Made by a program: the position numbers and the translations under genes
Part shown: in pieces, positions 24,192 to 36,121 of the stretch
How positions within the stretch are numbered: the first letter of the stretch is position 1
How the letters are laid out: every line of letters begins with the position of its first letter
Notes under the pieces: model-generated
What the model was told of the DNA's origin: nothing
Database searches by the model: none
Seen by the model: only the letters and a program-made list of their open reading frames with translations
Source of the DNA: Chinchilla lanigera
Taxonomy: Eukaryota > Chordata > Mammalia > Rodentia > Chinchillidae
Direction: 5' to 3'
Assembly: GCF_000276665.1 (NCBI RefSeq)
Contig: NW_004955460.1
Location: 2,561,523 to 2,625,522, forward strand
Length of the DNA stretch: 64,000 nucleotides

Positions 24192-24360
24192 GTCAAATTT
24201 CTTACATTAAAATCCAGGCTCTACCACTACTACATTTAGTACCTGAGTTTCTTCATTTGTAGAATGAAAATAATGTGCCTATTTCATGGGGTTGCTTTAT
24301 AAAATGAAGTACTGCACATAAGCTATTAGAACAATATATGGCACAGTAGAAATACTCCCT
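24192..24360 (+). mobile_element. MIR SINE
   Basis: The order of landmarks is that of MIR: 'aaaatccaggctctaccact', then 'cctgagtttcttcatttgta', 'gaatgaaaataatgtgccta', 'tttcatggggttgctttata' and 'aacaatatatggcacagtag'. MIRs are ancient tRNA-derived, L2-dependent SINEs found in all mammals. Confidence 0.75.
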
Positions 24361-24579
24361 TTGTTTCTCTGTGTTCTGTCTCATTCAGTAGCTTCCGGTC
24401 CCAGAATCATGGTCCTCATGAAATAAAAGATTTACAGATGAAATCTTCACTTGATCCTTTCTTCATAGATCCTAATAATCCATATATTCATTCATGCGTA
24501 GGTTACCCATTGCTTGTGACACTCTCACTATTCATAGATATGTGTTTTCCGAAGGGCAAAAGTCTCTGTTAAGTCACAG

Positions 24580-24720
24580 CCTGGTTGTTATTAGCTCAAG
24601 ACAATAAGAAAATTGAGAACAAAGAGTACATTTTTAACGTTATATTCCCAGTGCTTCACACAGCATCTGAAAAAATGGTAACTGTGGGAAATACTGGACG
24701 GATTAAACATGTATTACTTG
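24580..24720 (+). mobile_element. Possible L2 3'-end relic
   Basis: 'ttaacgttatattcccagtg' followed by 'cttcacacagcatctg' resembles the L2 terminal region ('gctgtattcccagtgcct', then 'agaacagtgcctgg'). It lies inside the 128-codon frame 24585-24971, which has no other sign of being a gene. Confidence 0.4.
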
Positions 24721-26709
24721 GAAAAATAATAGTGACAATTGGAATTTACATTAGAATCTCAGTTTTATATTATTACCCCCTGGAGTTTGTTAGGTGTTGC
24801 ATTTTTCCTTTCTCTGTTACTCTCATTTTCCATATTATATCCATTAATACTGAGAACAGTTCCATAACCACCTATACTAGTTCTATTCACATCTGTCTGC
24901 AAAACTTACAAGACTCTTCTTATTGCTGTTTTACTTTACTCTTCTTATCCTTGGCAATAATAACCTCTTAATAATTCCTGTTCTTCCATCTTGATTTGGA
25001 GGACTGTTTATCCCAGTTGAAAATATGAAAATGAATACAAACTAAACTACACTTTCTTTAAATTGTGCAATGCTATACAAAATTCTTCAAACAATAGGAC
25101 AATCTTTTGCTTTATTTTTTTCTTCAAAGCACATGTACAATAATTTTATTAATCTAATTATTGATCTGGTTGTGTTCAGCACTTGCAAAGATATAAATTT
25201 ATTCTGAACTTTTTCTGGTACCATCTTTAGGGGCCACATGGCACCATTAACTTTCCTCTAGGATAAACACGTAGGTTTTTTTGAGATTTGAGAAAGCTTT
25301 CTTGCCAGAAACTTCATGCCTTAAACTACCTCTCTGCTTTCTTTTCAACTGCTTGTCATCAGTCACCAAGGAACTATATTCTAAATCCAATAGTGCATGA
25401 TATCTGAAGCCACAGTTCCAATTATCACTCCCTGAATTAGCACTCACTGCCTATGAAACAGTTATTACTCTCTCTGAGTTCTTCTTTGCTCATCTAAAAC
25501 AATAGGACATGAGCATCATGAAACCAAGCTCTTCAACTGTTTTTATAATTTCAGCCTCAGGAGAACCAACTAAAGAGCTTCAAAGTCCAAGGATAGACTG
25601 ATCCTTCCTCTGTTCTTTCTTCATCTTGTTCCATTTTTTCTTTTCTGTGCTTATGGTCCATCTTCTTAGAGGCTACTGAAATTGCCATAATGGTAGAATG
25701 ATTTTTCCTTGGGAAATAATTTATTTACATTGGAGGATTAATCGCTTTGCTGAATCTATTTCTTCACTGGATTTGTTTTAGCTTCGAGTTGGGTACTTCT
25801 ATATTGATTGGTTTTTTCTATAAAGCTGTGTAGATTTCTTCTCCCGTATTAACTTGCAGTATATTTTCTAGGTTGGAAAGTGGAAAATGAATACATTATA
25901 GTAATTATAAGCTTATGTTACATATAGTTCTAAAAATTTCAAAGAATCTTGATAGAAAATCAGGTTATATCCTGGAGAAGTTGTAATAAAGTGTTTTATT
26001 AATAATAAAAAATAAATAAATAAAACAATAGCACCAATAATAGCACTTGGATTTTACAGAGTTGGATTTGATTGAGTTGGATTTGACGGGTCAATGAGAT
26101 GATGGCTGCAGAATGCCTCAAACTGTTGGATAAATATGAACTCTTTTGTTCCATTTTATTGACTAGATTCAAGTCCAAGGTAAACATTCCTCTGTGGATT
26201 CTTTTAGATTATGAATCATAAAAATTATTCCAGATATGTTGAGATTATATCAACTATTCAGCATTTAGAAGATAGATGCTACCAACAGAAGACTAGTTTC
26301 AGTAAACGCTTTTCTGGAATCTAAAGTGGAGTCAAAGAGAAGTGACATAAGATTCATAACAGTGATAGTCTAAATACTAGCAATAAACTTTATCAGGAAA
26401 GCATCAGTTGCATCTTCTCCTTCTTGGACCAACCTGTGGTATCTCTAAGCAACATCCTTTTTTACATACTGTTGAATATAGCAAAGTACTTGTAACATAC
26501 AATCTACTTTGTGCATTAGATATACTTCTTTTAAAACAGATTCTATCTCCTTTTCCACTGTTGTCATATATGCCTAAGATTCCTCGCACCAAACTTCAAT
26601 GATAGTGACAATATGGATCTTAGTTACATAAAATTGACTATATCAACCAAATGCTGCATGCTGAATTGTGCATGTAAAAATTTGTCAGGATCCTTTGGAG
26701 TTTGTGTGG
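24721..26709. other. Unannotated AT-rich sequence
   Basis: No element recognised. An A-rich (aaat)n patch lies at 26004-26025. Short frames on both strands at 26404-26825 overlap one another and have no domain. Confidence 0.45.
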
Positions 26710-27080
26710 TGTCTTGGTTTTCTTTCCTTGCCGATACAAAATACTCAATGCCCAAAACTAAGGAAGGAAAGGTTTATTTAGCTCACAATTTGTGGAGGTT
26801 TCAGTCCATACTTGGCTGGCTCTAAGACAGGGTAGCACATGGCAGTGGCAACCATTCTTGGTGACAGAAGACAGGAGAGGTCACAAGAGCAAAAAGAGGG
26901 AGTGAAGCCAATCAGTCTCTTTCCCTCCCTTACACTGTATACAAACTACCTGACTCAGTGTGTGTATAACACTCACATTCACGTAGTCCCAACACTGGAC
27001 CATGAATCAATCATAAACTCTAGAAGCCCACCCCATGATTGCATGAGGCTTTGGGTGACATCCAGACATAAATCATAACA
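26710..27080 (-). mobile_element. Solo MaLR-type LTR with perfect 5-bp target duplication
   Basis: This 371-bp element begins TG and ends CA on the plus strand. It is flanked by TGTGG at 26705-26709 and 27081-27085, the 5-bp duplication expected of ERVL-class integration. Read on the minus strand, it shares the start ('tgttatgatttatgtctg') and the 'ggactgaaacctccacaaat' region with the LTRs at 29959 and 48874, so it belongs to the same subfamily. Only one LTR remains, the internal part having been lost by LTR-LTR recombination. Confidence 0.9.
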
Positions 27081-27191
27081 TGTGGTTATACAGATGCCTA
27101 TGATGAATGCTACACAGTAATAAAGAAGGAGGCAGAAATGCACTAAGGCAGATAGAATCAGCAGTCTGAGATAAGAAAACTCAATCAGTGG

Positions 27192-27560
27192 TGCTATGGC
27201 TTGAACATGTTCCCAAAGTTCATGTGATAGAAACTTTCTGCCCAATGCAAGTGTTAAGGTGGAAACTTTAATAGTGATTAGGTCATGAACAGACTCATGT
27301 CACTACTTTAAGAGTGGGCCTATTATCATGAGAGTGGACTTGTTATAAAAATAAGCTGGGCCCTCTGTTATTCTTGCTCTCTTGCCCTTCTCTTTTCCAC
27401 CATGGATGACAGGACAAGAAAGACCTCACCAAACAATGATGCTATTCTCTTGAGAATCCCAACCACTGGAACCATGAGCCAAGTAAATTCTTATTGTTTA
27501 CAAATTATCCAGTCTGTGGAATTCTGGGAATGCAAAATAGCAGAAGTAGAGAAGAGTAGG
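27192..27560 (+). mobile_element. Solo LTR of MLT1/MST type, sense
   Basis: It begins 'tgctatggcttgaacatg' and follows the MaLR LTR order: 'gttcatgtgatagaaacttt', 'gtgattaggtcatgaacaga', 'cttgttataaaaataagctg' (the TATA-like region), 'cttttccaccatggatgac', 'aaccactggaaccatgagcc' and 'aattatccagtctgtggaat'. It is older and more diverged than the neighbour at 26710-27080. The start-codon context at 27402 is within the LTR and is not a gene. Confidence 0.8.
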
Positions 27561-28642
27561 TCAAAGAAAAAAGGGTGTATGTTTGAAGCTAGATAGAAGA
27601 GCAAAGAGCTAGGTCAGCCAGGCTAAAGAGAATATATGCATGGTGGTGGTGCTGGTGCTGGGGTATTATTACAAGCTGACAGCTCAAGGAAAAGTCAGAA
27701 GTCAGAAGGAAATTAAGAACACAAGAGTCACAGGAATGAAGACAATCAAAAAAAGCACAAGTCATGTAATTTCTGAAGCAGCCACCATAATAGTTCCTTC
27801 TTTTCTGCCAAATATTTTAAAGTACACACTTGCTTCAGAGTGACTGAAGACTTGGATGAATTCTGAAGAGCTCAGCTGAAGGCATAGATACAGCTCAGAA
27901 GCTCTCTTTCTAAGGCATTTCTGTAAACTGCACTGTAATGTCCCATTCTAAACATTAGATTGTAGTTTACCTTCCTGCACCAATTTCCAATTTAAGAACT
28001 GCTGGATCCATTTGGGTAATCTTCTGCCACACATATTTTTTTTTCCTTCAAGCTGAGGTGAGCTAATAATATGATGCAGTTGTTAAAAATGTGAATATAG
28101 TAGCAGATACTTCTTATATTAATATAAATTTATTGCCCAGATAATAGAATTCCAGGAAGTCATAGTTTTCAAATCACATCTAAAGTACTTCGTAAAATTT
28201 TGGTCTTTGTTTTTATGGAGTCTTTGAGAAAGTAAGAAAGATCAGCATGGTAAAACTTCTATAGATGGATTCTGTAACTGAAATGTATGATGGACCTAGT
28301 GCACATTTTAGTTCACTTAAAAGGAAAATTGCTAGTTGACTACAATATTTGAAATAGTTGCTTTCTGAGAGAGTAGATATATTCTGTGGTGCATCAGAAG
28401 GCAGAATGGAAAATGGAAAATGGATGAATATTCTGAGGAGAAAGACTTGAGGCTTATACACTGCCAGTGGAACTGTCCACCTAACAAAGTCTAATGCTTT
28501 GCACTCTTTATCTTATGTTCTCATTTTAGTCTTCATCTCAACATTACTCCTTGAAGCTATTGCATGTGCTTCCAAGGAAGAAATGTGCTACACTAAGAAG
28601 ACAATCTGATTCTTATTTACTTATCCTTATTACCTTTGCTCT
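27561..28642. other. Unannotated sequence
   Basis: Nothing recognised. The 82-codon minus frame at 28213-28461 and the 67-codon plus frame at 27640-27843 show no domain. Confidence 0.45.
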
Positions 28643-28739
28643 TGAGGTTTTTCCCCCCCCCCCTTTGGTACGGGGTATCGAACTCAGGACCTTGCACTTT
28701 CCAGGAGGCGCTTGTGCTGCTGAACTATATCCCCAGCCT
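28643..28739 (-). mobile_element. ID SINE, antisense, with perfect target duplication
   Basis: The minus-strand ID body is readable as 'ggtacggggtatcgaactc', 'aggaccttgcactttcc', 'aggcgcttgtgctgctga' and 'actatatccccagcc'. A run of eleven C lies at 28653-28663 where an A-rich tail (T on this strand) would be expected. The direct repeat 'ttacctttgctct' flanks it at 28630-28642 and 28740-28752, identical in both copies. Confidence 0.93.
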
Positions 28740-28752
28740 TTACCTTTGCTCT

Positions 28753-29659
28753 CAACTTTTTACTATTTTAATCCTTGCCTTGCTTTTCATATGCTCTTCA
28801 TATGTTCAAAGTTTTTCTTTCCCACTATGATTTTTTACTCTTCTTGACAAATTTGACCCATGAAGTCTGTTTCCAGTCCCCTTCAGTCAACATTTAGTAT
28901 TAAGGCAGAACAAAAAATCTGGAATGAGATACAAAAGGCCTGAATTATTTGGAAATTTCTACCACATAGCATTTATAATCACTTTCAAAATTTACACTCT
29001 AGTTTCTAAAATAATAATATTGGTTAATATTTCTACCTTAATAATATTGCTACTTCTAGAGAAACAAGTATGTTTATTATGGAAGAAAAACTAAGATGCT
29101 TCAGTTTTTGGCTATTTTAATCCATTGAAAACTATATGCTTTATGAAGTTGTTGTGTGTTAATTATTGAGGCAGAGGTTTTTAAAAATTAAGCATATTAC
29201 GATTTGAATACATGTCATGGTAATTCTACACAGTTTGATGATGTTGGGCAGGGGGGGTTTCAGTCTTGTTTTCACTTAATTTTCAAGTAAATCCCAAATT
29301 ATCAGTAATATTTAAGGACTGATGATAAAATACATTATATCATTGCTTCCTCACTTACTTCACAGGGCTGCCTTCCTAAGTAGGGGTAAGAGAGATAGTG
29401 CAGTAATTAGTGTGTTGGCTTTGTATTCATCCAGGATTATGGGGCTTGTTTCTCTTGTGGGTAGTGGTAGAAGAAAATCAAGGTTTAGTATTTGTCTTAG
29501 TTCAGATCACAAATAAGCTGCATCTCCCTGAGGTTACCCTCATTGACATTATTAAAGTCACAATTCTAAGGTGCAAATATATCTGAAAGAATGCACAGTA
29601 ACACAGAATACAAGAAAAAGCTGTGGAAATCAGTGAGAAACCTAATCAAGCAGAGCTAT
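28753..29659. other. Unannotated sequence
   Basis: No repeat family or exon recognised. Confidence 0.45.
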
Positions 29660-30720
29660 GCTGGATACCCCAGGGGGGGACACCAATATTTATTTTGTGG
29701 CTTTTAAGGCACCCGTGGTTCCCATATCTATTTCTGTGTCTTACCTCTAGGACAAGAACACTGACCACACAGGACCAGGAGCACCACATATTGGTATAAT
29801 CCTGAACTGGAAGCTGGAAATCAGTTCCCAGCAGCCCCTTTGAGGTTACCAGACATGGGGCCTATGAAGGTGCAAGGAGCAGGACTAACCTACAAGGCCT
29901 TCTGGACTGAGGTGCCAGGCCAGTAAAAAGCTTTCTGGGGCAAGGAGTGAAACCCTGGTGTTATGGTTTGTGTCTGGGTGTCCCTCCAAAGCCTCATGCG
30001 GTCATGGGGCAGGCTTTTAGAGTTTGCTTGATTATGGGTGTGAGAGCTACACCTGCCTTGGGATGGATAGTTTGCATATGTAAGGCAGAGGAAGAGGCTG
30101 CTTGCTGCCATTTCTCCCTTTTACTATTTGTTGCTTTTGCTGTGTTCTGCCGCCATGAGCTGTAGCCCTCTGCCATATGCCACTCTGCCTTGTAACCTGC
30201 CAAGTATGGACTGAAACCTCCACAAACTGTAAGCGCAATACACCTTTCCTTCCTTAATTTTGGGGTAAGTATTTTGTCCCAGCAATGAGAGAAAAGTAAC
30301 CAAAACACCCAGCTACACCAGGGCCTCTGCCTTCCAGTAATCCAGTCCCTTACCTTTCACCATGATGTCTCTGAGCCCTGACCCTGTTGGGAACTGTGCC
30401 TGATGTTCACTGGTTCTCTGAGTTCCCTGCTCAAGGTGGTTGTAAGGCTGTAAGATGTCGTCCACTGTGTCTATGGTGAAGTGCTTGACTGTAGAAGAAG
30501 TACTGATCCATGTTTTGCCCCTGTCTGTGAAGCATCAGTTTTCTAGTCTCTTCAGGAAGCTCCTCCTTGACATTAGGCACATAAAAGGCAATGGTTGTGG
30601 GACAGTGTCAGTGGAGCAGCAGTAACTAAAGGACTGCCCCAAATGTGGCACTGGGTAGTGGCCCCACTGCCTTGATATGTTTGTTTATCTTCTTCAGAAA
30701 GCTCTTTCACATGCCATTGA
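29660..30720 (-). pseudogene. Unidentified broken gene-like segment, possible processed pseudogene, split by an LTR
   Basis: On the minus strand 30312-30700 has denser coding-like text than its surroundings. One frame reads 'TTIAFYVPNVKEELPEETRK' and then needs a frame shift to continue as 'VKHFTIDTVDDILQPYNHLE' and on to 'DYWKAEALV' and a stop at 30314-30316. There are also in-frame stops upstream. Past the LTR at 29959-30307 the segment resembles a 3' UTR, ending with an AATAAA hexamer near 29689-29694. I could not name a parent gene, and no poly-A tail or flanking duplication is evident. It could instead be an old unclassified repeat. Confidence 0.3.
29959..30307 (+). mobile_element. Solo MaLR-type LTR, sense
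   Basis: 349 bp beginning 'tgttatggtttgtgtctggg' and ending 'gtaaccaaaaca'. It contains 'ctttggagg'-type complements of the copy at 26710-27080 and the same 'ggactgaaacctccacaaac' run. A 'ttctgccgccatgagctgta' stretch precedes the R-like region. The 5-bp flanks (cctgg and cccag) do not match cleanly. Short open frames on both strands in 29890-30308 are reads through this LTR. Confidence 0.85.
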
Positions 30721-32519
30721 ATATCAGTGTATGTGACAAAGCACTTGGTACTTATTAATCATTACCCCCAAACTACATAATGAACTAGAGATGTAAGAAG
30801 TTGAAGAAATGAAAACAACTAAAAGGAAAAATTACCCTTCAAGTTTAAGGAGGCTGAATAATCAACAGGATGAATGCAAGAAACTAATTACTCGTAGTCT
30901 CTCCCAATTCCTTTCTGGCACACTTCACTTAAGGATATGTTTTGGCTCTTTCCTATAACCATATATATGAATTTAGCTTCTAGTGTGCATTAAAGATAGA
31001 AAGTTAAGGATGAATTATATTGGAATTTCTTCCATTCTGTTATGTGTTTTGTTGTGCTATTTCATTTTGTTTGTTTACGTGTAGCCAAAAGGGACATAAC
31101 TGTGTATGCATACATCTGAATGATTCATCTGCTAAGCTGCTAGAACTATATCCTTTAATGAACCAATTATTTGCTGTGGTTAGAATTTAGCATTAGTCAG
31201 GTGATGAGAAAGTAGATAAATATTCCAGTAAAGGCTATTTTGAAATCTTGCCCCTCCTGTTAGAGGAAAAGCAAACCTTTTTCATACCGATATAAACTTT
31301 CAAAATACGTAGAACTTTGTAATGCACCTATCCTCCTCCGTTCATTCCCTATTCGGGGCTCTTCCTCTTTCAAATGGGCTCCAAATAAGTCTTCCCTCTT
31401 GTTAGCATACTTGGCCTTGCTGAACCCCTTGTGAGCAGAGGAAGACATTATAATACACTGAAAATGCTTAAACTGTTCATTAATATGTAACATTGCATAC
31501 ATGACTGTTAAGACACTTGGGACAGAATTTCTGGTTCTGTCCAGTTCTTTTTACATTTGCTCAGTGTAATTCATTACTTATGTTATTGATGCCCTTTAAC
31601 TCCAAAAATCTTAGCTGACCTAGAAAATGAGTACTAGGTACAGCAAGCAAAAGTTCTGTGAAAAAAAAGTTTTGCACATCTTACAGATGAAAAACATGAC
31701 TATCTTCGGACATCTTCAGGAATTTAAATATTACGCTTCACTGCTTGAGGAAAATAAATAATTTAGACAATGGCTCCAAGCACGTTCAGATATCAGGACA
31801 AAAAGTAAATTTTAGAACTGCAAAATAACATTTACATTTTTATTTTTTATATTTACAGGGTTTTTTTTTTTCTATGAAATACTCCCTGTCCTACACCCCA
31901 ATTCCACTTTGCTTTTAGACTGTTCTTTTGCAGTGGCAGCAACACGGTCACATATGGCTAAGGGGCTCGCAAAATATCCACTGAGGCTTGAGGCATTTAA
32001 TTTGTGGTATAAATCTCTGTTCTCCAGTCTCTGCTCTCAGACCCCACAAGGCTGTGAAGCCATGCCAGAGGGCACTAGGACTCAGTTACAAGTTTCAGCT
32101 TTTACAGCATTTCACATGACTCTAAGACAATTGTTTTCCACTGGATTTCAGATGAAGCTGTTAGTTCTTCAGGAGTCTACCATCTGGGATTCTATTAATC
32201 TTAGTAATAGGCTCAAATCCTTTCACACTCATGCTTTGTCTGCATCTGTGACACGGTGATGGGAGGTGGAAAAAATTATGAACTTATTGTTTTCAAGTTT
32301 TCTTACCCACGTTACAAAATCTTCCATAAAAGATGGTACCTTGTGGGTAGGATTTGTAAAAAGGGAAAAGCAGGAATTATTCAAAGTGATTAAACATAAA
32401 CATTTGGTTTTATATTAAAATGTAGTTCTTTAGAAAGAACTTTATCGGTGTATGTGAGCATAAGGATTATTAAAATGAAATTACACATGGAAAAACACTT
32501 TTTATATGTTTGTGCATTT
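30721..32519. other. Unannotated sequence
   Basis: Nothing certain. 31909-32259 holds a 116-codon plus-strand frame in GC-richer text ('gaccccacaaggctgtgaag'), which looks like decayed old repeat rather than an exon. The minus frame at 31260-31502 has no domain. Confidence 0.45.
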
Positions 32520-34041
32520 TAACATAATGTACACTATCCATAAACCAAAATTTATCCTTTTTATTTGATAGTGTAAGTACATACACACTTTTACAGACAT
32601 GAACACTCATGGAGCCATCACCAAAATAAAGACAGAATATTTCCATCACTCTATGGTATTTTCTTGTGTTCCTTGTGAGTCAGTTCAATTCTCTCACTGC
32701 TGATTTTTTACCTCATCATTTTATCTTTTCTAGAAAGTCATGTAAATGCATAATACAATAAGGAGCTTTTTGTGTTTGATATGGAGCATTTTGTGTCTGG
32801 CTTATTAAATGTAATGCTTTTTGAGAATATTCTATGTTGTTATAGTAGTAGCTATCAGTAGTTATTAGTAATTTGCTCTCTTACTACTTTTAAGTATCAT
32901 CCTTTTTTATAGGTACAATTATACATTCATCAGCAGATGGATTTTAAGATTATTACTCAGCTATTAGAAAAGATAATCTTGAGGCTTTTGTAGGTAAATG
33001 GATGCAACTAGAGACCATACTCATAAGCGAAATAAATCGGACCCAGATGGGAAAAATATATATTGTCTTCTTGGTGTAGGAACCTAAAAGACTAGGTAAA
33101 ACTCAAAACATGCAATAGATGATAGGAAAGGAAAAGAAATGGCTCAAAGGAAGGAATGACTGGGATGAGGGAAAGAAGAAAAAAGGAACACAAAATATAA
33201 ATATATACATGAATAGCTGTGATAATTGTATTGCTGATGTCTCTTGGTGTACTGCCATGAACAGTTAATGATTACAAGTTTTTATGTTCTGATCCATTGT
33301 GCATGGTTGTGTCTGGTGGTCTGAGCAACTGATCTGAAGGTAACAATATGCAATGGAATTACAATGGTGAACTCCTACCATCTTGTCTAGTGAAACTGTA
33401 TTACCTCTACTGTTTTACTGAAGAATTATTTTCTTATCCTTATAATGGTTTGAGCAATCTTTCATTCTTACATCTGGTAATCTGATCAATGTAGTTGAGG
33501 ATAGTGATATGTAATATAACAACCACTATTGATTCATATTATTTTGTCTTGAGACTCTGTATCACTTTGAATGTTCTTGCTTTGATTTGTTTAGGTTTGT
33601 GATACTGGTATGCTGCTACTGTTCTATTTCTTTGTTTGTTTCTCATTTAGTACTTTCTTTAAAAAAAAAGATTACTTCTAATTTTAGGTCATTATGAAAA
33701 AAGTTATAAGTGTTCACATACAGGTGATTGTGTAGATAATGTTTTTATTTATCTTATGTAAAACTTGTGGGGAGGGATTTGCTGAGTTGTATACTCACAT
33801 GTTTAGCATGATAATAAATTTCGAAACTTTTCCAACATGGTTGACTCGATGCTGTGTTCCTACCAGCAAGACGTGAGTATTCCAATTACTCAAAATCTTC
33901 CCTAGCACTTCATGTTGTCAGGGTCTGTGTGTGCATGTATGTGTGTGTTTATGTATGTTTATTTGGTTTTCTTTGTCATTCTAGGTTTGTGGTAGTATCT
34001 CATTGTGGTTTTAATAAGAATGTGTCCAATAATGAGGGATG

Positions 34042-34045
<4 letters not shown>
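32520..34045 (-). mobile_element. Old antisense L1M 3' region, interrupted by a younger L1
   Basis: The left part (32520-32945) shows antisense L1M landmarks: 'gagccatcaccaaaataaag', 'gaatatttccatcactctat' and 'ttttgtgtctggcttattaa'. After the insertion at 32953-33667 the same antisense text resumes at 33675: 'taattttaggtcattatgaa', 'cttgtggggagggatttgct', 'cttttccaacatggttgact' and 'ggtagtatctcattgtggtt'. The two parts join in register when the insertion is removed. Confidence 0.75.
32953..33667 (+). mobile_element. 5'-truncated L1 3' end, sense, nested in an older L1
   Basis: The sense text 'actcagctattagaaaagat' and 'gtaggtaaatggatgcaact' followed by 'agagaccatactcataagcg' opens the fragment, which then runs as L1 3' UTR to a short A run at 33661-33669. 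It matches the 3' UTR of the L1 at 20235-21725. The duplication 'aagatta' lies at 32946-32952 and 33668-33674. It has no open coding region. Confidence 0.78.
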
Positions 34046-34116
<71 letters not shown>

Positions 34117-34160
34117 TATGTGTGTGTAATGACAGATATATGTATATATATATTTTAAGG
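34046..34160. repeat. Compound (TA)n/(CA)n microsatellite
   Basis: (TA)n at about 34046-34071 passes into (CA)n, a short TA block, a second (CA)n and then TG/TA remnants to about 34160. The Tyr-Ile and Thr-His repeat frames at 33854-34129 (+) and 34000-34212 (-) are artefacts of it. It abuts the end of the old L1. Confidence 0.95.
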
Positions 34161-34254
34161 CAGGTTTAACAAAGCACATATTGTCTCTTACAGTAAAGAA
34201 ATATAATTCCACCTTGAAAGATTAAGCTAGGTAGTGGGAAAAATGAAAGCTTTG

Positions 34255-34375
34255 AAATCGGGCAGATAAGGTTTTGCATTCTAGCTAGTTGTGTAGACCT
34301 CTGTGCTCCTGCATCCTGATTTACTAGGAGGTGGTAGTAATACCAACATCATACAACCCACTGGAAAATTGACAG
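34255..34375 (+). mobile_element. MIR SINE relic
   Basis: 'gaaatcgggcagataaggtt', 'ttctagctagttgtgtagac' and 'ctctgtgctcctgcatcctg', with 'gtggtagtaataccaac', follow the order of the MIR core ('actagctgtgtgacctt', the 'cctcatctgtaaaatg' region and 'ggtaataatacctac'). Confidence 0.6.
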
Positions 34376-36108
34376 CAGCCAACAGAATGCTGCAGTCCTT
34401 TCTTTTCTTCTCTAGGGCAATGCTAGTCTTGACGTGTACAAATCTTCTGAAAAAACATCCTTCTCCATAGAGATCTGATGTCTGAAATCCCGGAAGCCAT
34501 AAACAGCATCTCTTGCGTGCCGTTAGTGGAAGAGAAATTCTTGGGTAGATCAAGGAAAGCAAATGTTATAGAGGCTCTCCAAAGAGTCATTCTTTTCTCT
34601 TGGGTGTTCTGCACCGTTCGGGTTTGTCTTCACTGCTGCTCTTCTTTCTAATTCTGTGAGAAAATAGCTGATCTTCTCAGTAGACCATGTGCCTCCTATT
34701 TACCTTTGTGTCCCCTGAGTGAAGTACTATGTCTGGCTTGGGTGCCCTGGCATCTTAACAGTGTTATGCCGCAACATGAGGCTTGGTGGGAGGAAACCAT
34801 GGTTTGTTATGTGCTGACAGCAGCCAGTGTTTGGACATTTAAATTTGTATTTGGTCAGAGAGTTAAGGTTTAGTGTCAGGTTTACATTTCCATAGTTCAT
34901 GTTTATGTACTCAGCTTGGCAAGTTTACCTGTATATCTCTATGATGTTGTATGAGAGTATATATTTTTCCTTCTTCTTGTTCATTCCAAGAGCACACACA
35001 GTTCTGCTATCCTAAAATTCAAGAAGCCCAAATATTACAAAAAAAAAAAATCCTGGCTTTTTAAGTACAATGTGAAAGTGACTCAGGCTCTCAATCCTAT
35101 GCAGAGGGAGCTTGGAGTTTGTGATTAATTTGGTTTATGGATCATCATTGATATAGCATGTACATCTTCAGCGCCAACCCCGGCTATATCCACAATAAAG
35201 CAAACAAAAAGAATAACCACAGGCCTAAAATCCCCCACTTTAAGAACATAGACCATGTAAAAGTAAATATTAGAGACACAGTCATGCTTACACAAACTCC
35301 TGTTCCTTCAAATTCGATCCAGGATCCTGCTGTTACCCCAACTTATTTATTTTTCCTTTCTAAAGTAAACAAAACAAACCAGCAATGTTTCTCTCATTAA
35401 CATAAAAAGATTATTTCCATTTTCTTATAAACAGCATGTTATTTTTCTCTTTGTTCTTACCTCTTTTGTACATCAATTTTCATCTCCACAATTCTGCTTC
35501 TAATCTTTAATGCCTCTTGTCATACCCTTGCCCACTTCCTTTGTATTCCTTGATTATTATCAGATATCAATCTAAAATACAGATATAGGTCCAGACTCCT
35601 GAGAATAGGGGATCCTTCCTGAATCTTGTTAATAAAGTAATTATATTTTCATTAACACATAAGACTGTTCACAATGGTACTGCAAATGACTTTTTTCTGA
35701 TGAACTTTTCAACTTAAACATATGAAAATGATTCAAAATTCCTAGGCCCCTCACTTCATGTTATGAATTCTGTGCCAACATTTTAAAACGTCTTAAAGCT
35801 ATTCTTCAAGTGTTTTAAAAACACTTTGAAATCAAAATGGCCAAAATCACATTCATTATTTTTCTTATTTTGTCATCCCGAAAGAATTCTCCAAGGCCTA
35901 GTAAGTGATATCCGTGTTGATAAAAAATAGATAATAAGAGTAAAAATTTAAAACAGAATTTGTTTTCTAATTGCCCAGAAACACATGGCTGTGGAAACCG
36001 AAGAGAATTCTATTACTAAATAGAATATGTATTTTTAGGCTTTGCATGTTTTGGAATAGGAAGAGTTATCTAATTAAGCCAATTTTAAATTTGTATCGTT
36101 GACTGATT
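34376..36108. other. Unannotated sequence
   Basis: No family recognised. The 80-codon plus frame at 35158-35400 and the minus frames at 34281-34614 show no domain or splice signals that I can support. Confidence 0.45.
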
Positions 36109-36121
36109 TAAACTGACAATA

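Noticed and set aside
24585..24971. 128-codon plus-strand frame
   Set aside because: The start overlaps L2-like text and the rest has no domain; likely chance.
26705..30307. A complete endogenous retrovirus between neighbouring LTRs
   Set aside because: The LTRs at 26710 and 29959 are in opposite orientations, the first has its own target duplication, and no gag, pol or env text lies between them.
33854..34212. Repeat-rich frames encoding Tyr-Ile and Thr-His runs
   Set aside because: They are translations of a (TA)n/(CA)n microsatellite.
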